Positions 23,543-32,266 of a stretch of DNA of 64,000 nt are shown here, one piece after another. The DNA comes from an uncultured Verrucomicrobiota bacterium. Lineage in GTDB: Bacteria; Verrucomicrobiota; Verrucomicrobiia; Limisphaerales; UBA1319. The stretch lies in contig CAIMWS010000405.1 of NCBI GenBank assembly GCA_903845125.1, forward strand, positions 1 through 64,000, in the 5' to 3' direction. Below the pieces are notes generated by a model, which saw only the letters and a list, made by a program, of their open reading frames with translations, did not search any database and was not told the origin of the DNA. Numbering within the stretch: the first letter of the stretch is position 1; each line of letters starts with the position of its first letter. A program made the position numbers and the translations under genes.

Positions 23543-25384
23543 CTACTGGGATAGAACGTACTCGGCCAGATCGTTCAATTCCTGGGCGGTCAGATTGGAA
23601 GTGGTGCCGTGCTGGTCACCGATATTGTATTTCTGGAAAATCTCCTGGATCGTGGCCGCGCGTCCATCGTGCAGATAAGGGGCGGTGCGCCACACTTCCA
23701 CCAAGGTCGGCGTGTCCATGGCCATGTAGGCTTCACGGTCGCGGCCGGTGCCCACGTCGTATTGGTTCAAGTTGGTGAACAGCGGCGAAGGATGACAGGT
23801 GGTGCAGCCCGCCCCCCCCTCGAAGATCTTTTTGCCGCGTTCGGCGGCCTTGCTGAGCTGTCCGTTGACCAACCGGGGGCTGGGCACCGGCTGGAGCGAC
23901 TTCAGGAATTCATCAATGGCGACCGCATCGGCGTCCGGCCGCACGGCAAACTGAATGCTGCGGATGCCGGCGCGGACCGCGGTTTCGGCGGTGTCGCGCA
24001 CACCGAGGGACATCGCCGGAGGGGTCCGGTGCGCCAGGAGCATGTTCTTGGTATTCTTGGGATTGCCCAAACCATCGTTCAACAGATCCCAATTCAGGGC
24101 ATCCACGCGCACATCCGGATGGCAGGTGGCGCAGCTTTGCCAATGCTGGAAGCACAGGTCGGCATCGTGGAAGAACATCTCACCCTTGCGCACCAGGCTC
24201 AAGGGTAACTCCGGCCCCAGCGCGATCTTGCGGACCTGCTTGTAGCCTTCAGTATCCAAGTCCACAACGCTCATGGAGTCCGAAAAATATTCGACCGCGT
24301 AAACCTGCCGGCCAATGGCCGCCAAACCGCGGGGACCGTTGCCTGTCAGCTTGATGCGCTTACGCAGCGAATACATGAAGCTCAGGTCATTGGGCACATC
24401 GTCCGGCGTGGCGGAAACCTCGGTGACTTTTTCGCCCTTGGCCACCCGGTTCAGCTTGTCCAGCAGCGCGGCCTGGTCAATGACGCTCAATTCATGGGTG
24501 CCGGAGTGGATCACCAGCACATTGCGGCCATCGGCGGTGCAAGCCACGCCGGAGGGATTGGCAGCGCCGAGATCCACATCATCCAGCAGCGGGGTATTCA
24601 GCCGTTTTTTGGCGGCCACGTCGATGACCGTGAGGGCGGAGGTGTTCATCCATCCGCGCTCGAGCTGGGTGGTGGGCAACTGGTAACGGGAGAGGGTATG
24701 CACCACATAGGCGTAGCGGCCATCGCGCGACATGCAGACGCTCTGCAGGCTGGTGCTGCCGTTGGGCAACTGGATATTCGCGACCACCTTGGCGGTGGCC
24801 GTGTCGATCACGCTCACCACCGCCGCCACGTAATCCTGGTCAGCCGGCTGGGTGGGCAGGAGGTTGGCCACAAACAGGTATTTGCCATCCAGGGTCAATG
24901 CGGCGGCCACTGGCTCGCGAGCCACCGGCACCCGGGCCACTTCCTTCCGGGCAGTGAGATCGAAAATGGCGACCTGGTTGAGGAACCGATTGCAGACATA
25001 CAGCCGCTGGCCATCGGGGCTGGCCACCGGCGCCGTCGGCGAATGGCCGGTCTTCAGGGATCCCACCGATGTGCCATCGGATAACTGGAGGATCTCCACG
25101 CGGCCATCGGCCACACCGCAGGTCACAAAGAGGCGGCCGCCATCCGGGGCCAGCGCCAGGCCGGTGGGCTTGGCCGGGAGCTTCCAGGTTTGGGCCACCT
25201 TGCCCGCGGCTACATCAAACACAGCCACCTGCCCGGCCGTGGCTTCGGCAATGAATAATTGTTTGCCATCAGAGCTGGCCACGACGGCGGAGGGCGATAG
25301 ATAATTCTCCGCGGCCGCCGCGCTGGAAACCAGGCAGGCCAACAACAGACTCCAGTGTAGGTTGATATTTGTTTTCATATTCAT
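23543..25384 (-). CDS. Exported YVTN-type beta-propeller fused to di-haem cytochrome c (MauG/CCP-like)
   Basis: A 613-residue protein with a signal peptide (MNMKTNINLHWSLLLACLVSSAAAA; start 25384 or 25378). Residues about 27-410 form a propeller of YVTN-type repeats: AVFDVAAGKVAQTWKLPAKP, VSVIDTATAKVVANIQLP and SVVDLDTEGYKQVRKIAL. The C-terminal part has two haem c sites, CATCH at about 418 and CTTCH at about 527. Between them is a MauG/cytochrome c peroxidase-like segment with RTPPAMSLGVRDTAETAVRAG, and later RTAPYLHDGRAATIQE. It probably works in periplasmic peroxide or oxidative chemistry. It ends a unit of three haem-protein genes (12-base gap from the next). Confidence 0.84.
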   Translation of the reverse strand: MNMKTNINLHWSLLLACLVSSAAAAENYLSPSAVVASSDGKQLFIAEATAGQVAVFDVAAGKVAQTWKLPAKPTGLALAPDGGRLFVTCGVADGRVEILQLSDGTSVGSLKTGHSPTAPVASPDGQRLYVCNRFLNQVAIFDLTARKEVARVPVAREPVAAALTLDGKYLFVANLLPTQPADQDYVAAVVSVIDTATAKVVANIQLPNGSTSLQSVCMSRDGRYAYVVHTLSRYQLPTTQLERGWMNTSALTVIDVAAKKRLNTPLLDDVDLGAANPSGVACTADGRNVLVIHSGTHELSVIDQAALLDKLNRVAKGEKVTEVSATPDDVPNDLSFMYSLRKRIKLTGNGPRGLAAIGRQVYAVEYFSDSMSVVDLDTEGYKQVRKIALGPELPLSLVRKGEMFFHDADLCFQHWQSCATCHPDVRVDALNWDLLNDGLGNPKNTKNMLLAHRTPPAMSLGVRDTAETAVRAGIRSIQFAVRPDADAVAIDEFLKSLQPVPSPRLVNGQLSKAAERGKKIFEGGAGCTTCHPSPLFTNLNQYDVGTGRDREAYMAMDTPTLVEVWRTAPYLHDGRAATIQEIFQKYNIGDQHGTTSNLTAQELNDLAEYVLSQ

Positions 25385-25396
25385 TTCGGTGTCCCA

Positions 25397-28003
25397 TCAT
25401 TCTGCATTATTCATTCGGTTCAGCAACGCCTGAATACCGCGTTGCTCTGCGCGCTCCAACTGCCGCCGTTTCTCCAGGAAATGCGCATATTTCCCGGCTT
25501 CCGCCGCCGACCAACCATTGGCCTCGGCGTAATCGCCGCAAAACGGCACCAGCAAATCAATCCAACAGGCCATTTTTTCGAGTTCTTCGCGGGAGAGTGT
25601 CACACCCTCATGGCCGTTGGCGAGCAAATTCATCAAGCGGCTGCGCGCCGCTCCCTGGAAATAAGGCGGGAGCATTTCCGGAACCGATTGCGCGCCGATC
25701 CAGTTGACCAATTCGCCCGCCTCCCCCGCCAGGTGGGGATTGTTGAAACGATCCGACAACCGCGCCTGTGACAAAGCCAGGTAGGAGGCACTCCACAAGC
25801 GGCGGGACAATTCCTCCCGCACCGGGACGTCCCGGAGGCTGAAAACCGAATTGGTCTGGATGGCCGGACGCACCGCAGGGGGCGATTGCAGGCCGGCACG
25901 CTGGAGCAGCAGTTCGTGGTTGTTGTGGCACTGGACGCAGTGGCGGTCCAGCACGGGCTGGATTTCCCGTGCGAAACTGAAGCCGCGGGGCGGACCGTAA
26001 AAGGGCTCGAGAGCCTGGGGGCCGGCTTTGAACGCCAGTGTTAACCCATCCAGGTTGGGCGGAGTAGCGTTCTTGGATTCGTGACAGCCCACGCAGGAGG
26101 ATTTCTCGCCGGGCTGCAAGGTGCTCCAACTGCGCATGGTCTGCACCACATAGCCGCGCTCGTCCAGCGCCTGGAAATAAACCGGGGTGCGGGCAGGCAC
26201 CTTAAAACAAGCCGAGCCATCGGGATAAATCCGGGCGCTGCCGAGCACCACCTTGACGTCCCAAGCGCCGTTGCCGATGGAGATGGGGGTGCTGGAGAGG
26301 GCCCCGCCAGCCGGACCGGAGCTGTAGTTGCACCCGATGCCCGCGGCGCGAAAATCCAGCGCCACCACGCGCAAGCGGGGAATGCTCCCCCGGGGAATAC
26401 CCCGCAATCCCGGCCCGCTGTAAATATCCTGCAGATAGTAAACCCCGGTGTCCTGCCGGTAATCGACCAGGCTCGGCCGCACGGGCGGCTCCACGCGGGG
26501 TGCCAGGGGAACCGGCTGGCTGCAGGAGGTGGCAGGATCCCAGGCCAGCAATTCGCGGCGGCCATCGGCCAGCACCAGGTAAATCCCAAAATGAGCGGGC
26601 GAACGCGCCCATCCATGGGGCGAGTAAGCGGCCAGGAAGGTTTGTTCGTCGAGCGGATAAGGGTATTGGAAAAGTTCCCCCTGCTGCCCGTAGGCGTCGA
26701 TTTTGTCGGCCGGGGTGGACCGTACCGGAGCGATCAACTGGGCACCCGCATTCTCCTGGCGGCCGCGGGCCGGGTCCAGGATGCCCAGCTTGCCGGTTTG
26801 CCGGGTGTGATGGCCGGCGAAGATGGCCACCACCTTTTGCGTGCCGGGAATGCCCCGGGCGTGCAACACCGACGTGGGGAACCAGGAATTGTTACCGTAG
26901 AATTCGGCCTGGGCGGTCCCGTCCGGATTCATTTGGAACAAGCCCTGCACATAGATCTGGCCGCGGTCATTGTATTCCCAGCGGGTGTAAATGATCCGCC
27001 CATCCGGCAGCACCGCCGGGTAGTTGTCGTGCACCTGGTCAAAGGTAAGCCGCCGCATAAACTGGCCGTTGGGATCACAGCGGTAAAGGTTGCTCACCTC
27101 GGTCCACCAGCAATCCACCGTCTGCACGCAACGCGTGGAGTTGAAAAGGATGTCACCCCCGGGCAGATAAGCGCCCTCATAATCGGCGCAGCCCAGGCCC
27201 GAGGTCAACTGCCTGGCCTGGCCGGTTTCGACCTGCCATTCATACAGATGGTAATCATCTTGTTGGTTCGATTTTTTCCAGGCGAAGAGGATGCGCCGGC
27301 CATCCCAGGAAACATCCGGGTCGCGCACCACCCCCCTGGCGTCGGCCAACAAGGTTTGGACCTTCCCGGAGGTCTCGGCAAGATCCAGAATGCAGAGGGC
27401 TGCCCCCGGATCAAATTGCCGCTCATTCTGGGCATCGGACTGGCCTTCAGTATAAGCGTAATGCGATCCGCCGAGAACCTGGTGTTTGGTGAATACTATC
27501 TTCGGCCACCGCGCCACCAAGGGCTGCAGCCTAGTCTTCCGGCGCAAACCGGCTGCCCGTTCGTAGAACGCCAGCCAGCGGGCATCCCCGGGCGCCACGG
27601 CAGCCAATTCCGCCAATTCGCTCCGCAGCGGTTCGCCCGCCGCCCCGGTCTCGGCCAGCACCCGCTCCAGAACGTGCAGGCTCAGCGGGGCGCTGCTTTC
27701 CAGCCAGGCGGGCAGGTTCTTGCCGAAATCCTGCATCACCCAATCCATCTGCCGGGGGAATTCAATTTCCAAGGAACGGGCCAGGGCCGTGCCAGCCTTT
27801 TGGCGGGCGGCCTGGTCGTTGCCGATCTGGACCAGGCTCTGGCGGCCACGAATTACAGCTCCTGGCCAGCCATCCGATTGAGCACCAAACGGCGAAGGCT
27901 CAGCACGGACCATCAACAACCCGAGACAAATCCAGGAGGCAAGGCCCGTCAGGCACCGGCTCCACGGGATTACGCCAGCGGCTGGTTTCACAATACGCGT
28001 CAT
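25397..28003 (-). CDS. Exported di-haem PD40 / hydrazine-synthase-alpha-like protein (copy A)
   Basis: The start is set at 28003 (MTRIVKPAAGVIPWSRCLTGLASWICLGLLMVRA), a signal peptide; the 50 residues before it overlap the neighbouring gene in another frame. The 868-residue protein has a TolB/PD40-type propeller (DPDVSWDGRRILFAW, DILFNSTRCVQT, NYPAVLPDGRIIYTRWEY) and a central GTQKVVAIFAGHHTR block. Haem c sites are CVGCHES at about 637 and CVQCHNN at about 689. This combination is what I know from proteins annotated with the HZS-alpha middle domain, first described in hydrazine synthase but widespread in Planctomycetes and Verrucomicrobia. A hydrazine role is not implied. The neighbour at 28011 is a paralog. 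Confidence 0.75.
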   Translation of the reverse strand: MTRIVKPAAGVIPWSRCLTGLASWICLGLLMVRAEPSPFGAQSDGWPGAVIRGRQSLVQIGNDQAARQKAGTALARSLEIEFPRQMDWVMQDFGKNLPAWLESSAPLSLHVLERVLAETGAAGEPLRSELAELAAVAPGDARWLAFYERAAGLRRKTRLQPLVARWPKIVFTKHQVLGGSHYAYTEGQSDAQNERQFDPGAALCILDLAETSGKVQTLLADARGVVRDPDVSWDGRRILFAWKKSNQQDDYHLYEWQVETGQARQLTSGLGCADYEGAYLPGGDILFNSTRCVQTVDCWWTEVSNLYRCDPNGQFMRRLTFDQVHDNYPAVLPDGRIIYTRWEYNDRGQIYVQGLFQMNPDGTAQAEFYGNNSWFPTSVLHARGIPGTQKVVAIFAGHHTRQTGKLGILDPARGRQENAGAQLIAPVRSTPADKIDAYGQQGELFQYPYPLDEQTFLAAYSPHGWARSPAHFGIYLVLADGRRELLAWDPATSCSQPVPLAPRVEPPVRPSLVDYRQDTGVYYLQDIYSGPGLRGIPRGSIPRLRVVALDFRAAGIGCNYSSGPAGGALSSTPISIGNGAWDVKVVLGSARIYPDGSACFKVPARTPVYFQALDERGYVVQTMRSWSTLQPGEKSSCVGCHESKNATPPNLDGLTLAFKAGPQALEPFYGPPRGFSFAREIQPVLDRHCVQCHNNHELLLQRAGLQSPPAVRPAIQTNSVFSLRDVPVREELSRRLWSASYLALSQARLSDRFNNPHLAGEAGELVNWIGAQSVPEMLPPYFQGAARSRLMNLLANGHEGVTLSREELEKMACWIDLLVPFCGDYAEANGWSAAEAGKYAHFLEKRRQLERAEQRGIQALLNRMNNAE

Positions 28004-28010
28004 AAAGCGG

Positions 28011-30560
28011 CTACCGGATGGGACCCATCTCCATGCCCTGGTCATAGATTTTTTCGCCGGTGCGGATGGCCAGCCGGTTGCGCTGCTCGATTTCCTGGCG
28101 GGCCACATACTTGGCATCGCGCCAGCGGTCCATCTCGCAGGGCTGGAATTCATCGCGGTCAGCCTCCGGGTTCGCGGCCAACCGCTCGCGTCCGGCCCGG
28201 ATGATGGCCAGCGCCCCGGCGTAAGCGTCGGGGTTCTTTTCCTTCAAACCGGAAAGGCAGGAGCTTAGTTCCGGGCGGTCAAAACTGATTTGCGGTCCCC
28301 GATTCTGGTCGTGGCTCGCCAGGTTGGCCAAGGGTACCCCGGTCCATTTTTTCAGCTGTTCCAGTTCCGCGCCGGTCAACGGCGCCCGCCCGGCCAGGTG
28401 CCCCGGGAACGCGCTGGCATATGAAGGGTAATACGGGGCGTTGATGTCGATCCAGGTGACCACCCGGGCAAAATCCTCCGGGCTGAGCTTCACCCCGTGG
28501 TGCTCCCGGCGCAGCGTGGCCGCCAGCGGACTCCGGTGGGATCCCCAGCCAAAGGCTGGCAGGTTCTGGGCCGGGCCGGCCCCGACCGCCCGGATGTATT
28601 TCTTCTGCCACAGGTCTATATAGGAAGCATTGAAGACCAGGTCGCGATCGCCACTCAGGACCGGCTTGGCACCGTCCGGTTTGCCGTAATCATGGCAGCT
28701 CACGCAGTGGCGGTCGAACACCGGCTGAACCTCTTTGGCGTAATTGAAAAACCGCACCGGCCCATACCAGCCATCCAGGCTGGTGGGCGCCCGCTTGAGG
28801 GCCAGGGGCATGGCGGTGGCGGCGGGAGTTGGCGCGCGGCGGCGATCCTCGTGGCAGCCCACACAGCCCTGACGCTCGCCCGGTTGCACCTGGGCCCCGC
28901 TGCGCATGGACTGCACCATCATGCCATTTTCGTCCAGCAGCTGGAAATAGACAAATCGCTCGGCCGGCACCGTGAAATAAGCCGAGCCATCGGCCTCCAC
29001 GGGCACCGTGCCCAGGATCCGCTTGTTGTTGAAATCGTGCCAGTTCATCGCGGGAGCTTCCTGGCCCTGCCCGCCCCAGGCGGGATCGGTCCAGAACCGT
29101 TTCTCCGGGGATTCCACCACCCGCAGGAATTTCACTGAACCGCGCGCCACCCCGGCCATATGGGTACCTTCGTAAACATCCTGCACATAGAACGTACCCG
29201 CCGGTTCCTCGTAGTTGCGGCGGGCGGGGATCACCGGGGGCCGGGGCCGGGCCACCAGCGGCAGGGGGTCGAAACAACCGCGCTCGTCGTTGTGCACCAG
29301 AATTTCATTACCGAAAGTGTCCAGCAGATACATCCCCATCTGTTCGCCCTGGCCAGTCATGCGGGAGCATAGAAAGTATTTGCCGGCCGTCTGTGGCCGG
29401 GCCGGATCATACAGCGGGTACGGATCCTCGTAACGCAGGCGCACCCGCGTGAAGGTGTCGAAATCCCCCACCCCAATCAGGCTGCGGGCGCTGGCGGGCC
29501 AGATATGGATCACTGGATTGCCACCGTCCAAGCCCAGGCGTCGGTCCACAATGGCCAGCGCGCCCCAGGGCCGGTCGTGGCACGATCCGAAAACGCACAC
29601 GGCACGCTGCGTGCCGGGAATCATGCGGGCATCAATCACCGCCCCCGGGGAGGCGGTATTGTTGCCCCAGAAGACCGTGTGGGCCGTGCCGTCGGGGTTC
29701 ACCGTCCACAAAGCCTGGCCATCGCCGAAGTTGCGATCCACATACTCCCACCGGTCATACAGGATGCGGCCGTCGTCCATCACGCTGCCGTGGCCCTCGA
29801 AGAGCGTGCTCTTGCCGATCTGGTGGATGTTGGCCCCGTCCGGCTCCATGCGGTAAAGGTTGGCCATGATGTGCCGGTTGCACATGCAATATTTGGGTTC
29901 GCGGGTCGAGGTGAAGGCGATGTGATCGTCCGGCAGGAAAAACGGGTCAAAATCATCCACATCCGCCGCGGTGGTCAACTGTTTGAGCGCGGAGCCATCG
30001 CACTGTGCGGTGTAAATGTGATAGCTGTCCGCCGGAGTGCGCCGCAGGGCGAACACCATCCGGCGGCCGTCGAAATTCACCTCGGGATCGCGCACCATCC
30101 CCTGCGGGACATCCAGGATCGTGGCCACCCGCCGGGTGGCTCCCAGGTGCAGCACCTTCAACGCCCCGCCCGCCGTGAACGAACCGCTGTTATACTCCCC
30201 GCGGGCGTTGGGAAAAAACGTGGCGGTGTTGTGGTGGTCCGGTTTGTATTGGGGGCGGGACACATACAGGATCGGCTGGCCGGAAACGAGCGGATTGGCC
30301 AGCAGTGCCTCCTGGCGCAACTCCGACCACGCCTGGCGCAGGCGTTGGGTGTCCACCCCGCTGGTGGCTTCACTCTCCAGCGCCGCCAGGCGCTGCAGGT
30401 ATTGCGGGGCGCCGGGATAAGCCGGGCCATAGGTTGCGGCCAGATCCCGGATGGCGGCCCGGAACGCCGTAACCTCCTCCGGGGCGAGGGGTGTTTCAAC
30501 CGCCCTGCCTGCCGGACTGGCCAGCAGGAGCAGGCAAATGATCGTGTGCGTGGTTTTCAT
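28011..30560 (-). CDS. Exported di-haem PD40 / hydrazine-synthase-alpha-like protein (copy B)
   Basis: The start is set at 30560 (MKTTHTIICLLLLASPAGRAVE), a signal peptide; the Met at 30659 is possible but gives an odd N-terminus. The 849 residues follow the same plan as copy A: propeller with DPEVNFDGRRMVFALRRT and DDGRILYDRWEYVD, GTQRAVCVFGSCHDRPWG, then CVGCHED at about 566 and CVSCHDYGK at about 619. It differs by an N-terminal helical part (AFRAAIRDLAATYGPAYPGAPQYLQR). Its stop lies 7 bases before the start of copy A, so the two are very probably one operon with the di-haem beta-propeller gene. Electron transfer or oxidation of an unknown substrate is inferred. Confidence 0.76.
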   Translation of the reverse strand: MKTTHTIICLLLLASPAGRAVETPLAPEEVTAFRAAIRDLAATYGPAYPGAPQYLQRLAALESEATSGVDTQRLRQAWSELRQEALLANPLVSGQPILYVSRPQYKPDHHNTATFFPNARGEYNSGSFTAGGALKVLHLGATRRVATILDVPQGMVRDPEVNFDGRRMVFALRRTPADSYHIYTAQCDGSALKQLTTAADVDDFDPFFLPDDHIAFTSTREPKYCMCNRHIMANLYRMEPDGANIHQIGKSTLFEGHGSVMDDGRILYDRWEYVDRNFGDGQALWTVNPDGTAHTVFWGNNTASPGAVIDARMIPGTQRAVCVFGSCHDRPWGALAIVDRRLGLDGGNPVIHIWPASARSLIGVGDFDTFTRVRLRYEDPYPLYDPARPQTAGKYFLCSRMTGQGEQMGMYLLDTFGNEILVHNDERGCFDPLPLVARPRPPVIPARRNYEEPAGTFYVQDVYEGTHMAGVARGSVKFLRVVESPEKRFWTDPAWGGQGQEAPAMNWHDFNNKRILGTVPVEADGSAYFTVPAERFVYFQLLDENGMMVQSMRSGAQVQPGERQGCVGCHEDRRRAPTPAATAMPLALKRAPTSLDGWYGPVRFFNYAKEVQPVFDRHCVSCHDYGKPDGAKPVLSGDRDLVFNASYIDLWQKKYIRAVGAGPAQNLPAFGWGSHRSPLAATLRREHHGVKLSPEDFARVVTWIDINAPYYPSYASAFPGHLAGRAPLTGAELEQLKKWTGVPLANLASHDQNRGPQISFDRPELSSCLSGLKEKNPDAYAGALAIIRAGRERLAANPEADRDEFQPCEMDRWRDAKYVARQEIEQRNRLAIRTGEKIYDQGMEMGPIR

Positions 30561-30763
30561 CCAAACATTTCCTATTCGCAATCCAAGTCCGCCAAACCAC
30601 TGACCGGGACTGCGCCCGGTGGTCCGGGGAGCGGTTTGGTTGATCCTTTCTTCATGCATGAAACCGACGCTAACACGCGGCCCGGCTCCTGCCAAGCGGT
30701 ATTGCGCGGCTTGACTTATCGGGCCGAATGCCTATGCTGTTCCCCAAAAAAGGAATCCATTAT

Positions 30764-31609
30764 ATGAAGTTTGGCATTAACACATTTTTGTTCACCTCGC
30801 CTTTCACCAATGAAAGCACCCGCTTGTTCAAGGATTTCAAGGCTTGGGGCTTTGACGCGGTGGAACTGGCCATCGAGGACGCCTCCCACATCGATCCCGC
30901 CTTCGTCAAGGCCGAGTTGGATAAATACGGCCTGGTGTGCAGCACGATGTGCGGCGCCTTCGGCCCGGATCGCGACCTGCGCGGCGATGCCCAGCAGCAG
31001 AAAGGCAGCTTCGATTACATTTTCAAGATGATTGATTACTGCCAGGTGCTGAACTGCCCCACCTTCGCCGGGCCTTTGTATTCCTCGGTGGGCCGCGCCG
31101 ACGCCGTGCCGGACAAGGAACGCAAGACCCAGTGGGCCACCGTGGTCCGCAACCTGAAGAAAGTCTGCGCCTACGCCGCCAAACGCAACGTCAAGATCGC
31201 CCTCGAACCGCTGAACCGGTTTGAGACCGATTTCATCAACACCGCCGACCAGGCCCTCCAGATGGTCAAAGATGTCGGCCATCCCGCCCTGCTGATCCAT
31301 CTGGACACCTTCCACATGAACATCGAGGAGAAATCCTCGCCCAAGGCCATCCGCAAGGTCGGCAAGCTGCTGGGCCATTTCCACGCCTGCGGCAGCGACC
31401 GCGGCACGCCGGGCGGCGACCATATCGACTGGCCCGGCATCGCGACAGCCTTGAAGCAGGTCGGCTACAAGCAATTCGCCGTGATTGAATCCTTCACGCC
31501 GGACGTGAAAGTGATCGCCAAGGCGGCCTCCATCTGGCGCATGATCGAAAAGAGCCAGAAAGAGATCGCCGTCAAGGGGCTGAAGTTCCTGCAAAAGGCC
31601 CTCGCCTGA
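30764..31609 (+). CDS. Sugar 3-epimerase of the tagatose/psicose family (TIM barrel)
   Basis: The ATG at 30764 starts MKFGINTFLFTSPFTNEST, the usual beginning of this family; the upstream start at 30728 adds a doubtful leader. The 281-residue TIM barrel has the four expected metal/catalytic positions: Glu in ALEPLNRFETDF, Asp/His in HLDTFHMN, His in GHFHACGSDRGTPGGDHIDW and Glu in AVIESF. These match D-tagatose/D-psicose 3-epimerase and related sugar-phosphate isomerase/epimerases. Ketohexose or ketopentose epimerisation in the cytoplasm is inferred. The next gene (NrdG-like) begins about 25 bases later, possibly overlapping in translation start. Confidence 0.87.
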   Translation: MKFGINTFLFTSPFTNESTRLFKDFKAWGFDAVELAIEDASHIDPAFVKAELDKYGLVCSTMCGAFGPDRDLRGDAQQQKGSFDYIFKMIDYCQVLNCPTFAGPLYSSVGRADAVPDKERKTQWATVVRNLKKVCAYAAKRNVKIALEPLNRFETDFINTADQALQMVKDVGHPALLIHLDTFHMNIEEKSSPKAIRKVGKLLGHFHACGSDRGTPGGDHIDWPGIATALKQVGYKQFAVIESFTPDVKVIAKAASIWRMIEKSQKEIAVKGLKFLQKALA

Positions 31610-31634
31610 TCGCATCAAGATCCTGATCCACGAA

Positions 31635-32189
31635 GTGGTGACGCGCAGCCGGGCCAACGGTCCCGGCTGTCGCTGGGTGCTTTGGGTCCAGGGCTGCTCA
31701 CTGCGGTGCCCTGGCTGTTTCAATCCCCAAACCCATCCTGTCAGCGGTGGCCGCCGCGTCGGCGTGGATGGTCTTTTCGGCCAAATCGCTGCTCTTGGCG
31801 GCGATATCGAAGGAGTAACCATCACCGGCGGCGAACCGCTGGAGCAATGCGCCGGCCTGCTGCCCCTGCTCCAGCGCATCCGGCGGGAAACTCCCTTAAG
31901 CGTCCTCGTTTTCACCGGTTTCACCTGGGAGGAACTCCAGGGCCGCCCGGCTTCGCTGCCGGGATTACGCCCGGAGATCCTTTCTTATGTCGATCTCCTG
32001 CTGGCTGGCCGGTTCACGGCTCGGCCTGCCTCCTCACCCGGCCCGCCCGGCTTGGAGCATAAATCCTGCCATTTCCTGTCCAGCCGTTACAGCGCCAAAG
32101 ATCTCACCGCGCTGGCACCCGCGGAGGCCTTCATCCGGCTGGACGGCACCATTCTGTATTCCGGTTTGCAGCCGCCCCGGACGGCCTAA
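31635..32189 (+). CDS. Radical SAM 4Fe-4S single-cluster protein, NrdG-like
   Basis: A protein of at least 184 residues with GCSLRCPGCFNP, the CxxxCxxC cluster motif of radical SAM enzymes, then TITGGEPLEQC. This pattern is typical of NrdG/ribonucleotide-reductase-activating relatives. The ORF starts GTG GTG at 31635, but upstream codons in the same frame (ILIHE, after TGA at 31607-31609 in another frame) continue the family's usual N-terminal IHxFLPRSRANGPG block. The real start may therefore be a CTG or similar near 31623. No anaerobic ribonucleotide reductase gene lies in the window, so its partner is unknown. A glycyl-radical activase or peptide-modifying role is possible. Confidence 0.72.
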   Translation: MVTRSRANGPGCRWVLWVQGCSLRCPGCFNPQTHPVSGGRRVGVDGLFGQIAALGGDIEGVTITGGEPLEQCAGLLPLLQRIRRETPLSVLVFTGFTWEELQGRPASLPGLRPEILSYVDLLLAGRFTARPASSPGPPGLEHKSCHFLSSRYSAKDLTALAPAEAFIRLDGTILYSGLQPPRTA

Positions 32190-32266
32190 GGTGTTGGGCT
32201 GGCACCCCACCGGGATGGATAAGCCATTGCATTGTCCACGCTGTTGGGGCATGTAATCAGCCAGGC

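Noticed and set aside
26081-28204. 707-residue plus-strand ORF over the HZS-alpha-like gene
   Set aside because: It is antisense to a gene with clear haem sites and propeller repeats; its composition (Arg/Pro/Gln/Gly-rich) is typical of a shadow of a GC-rich gene.
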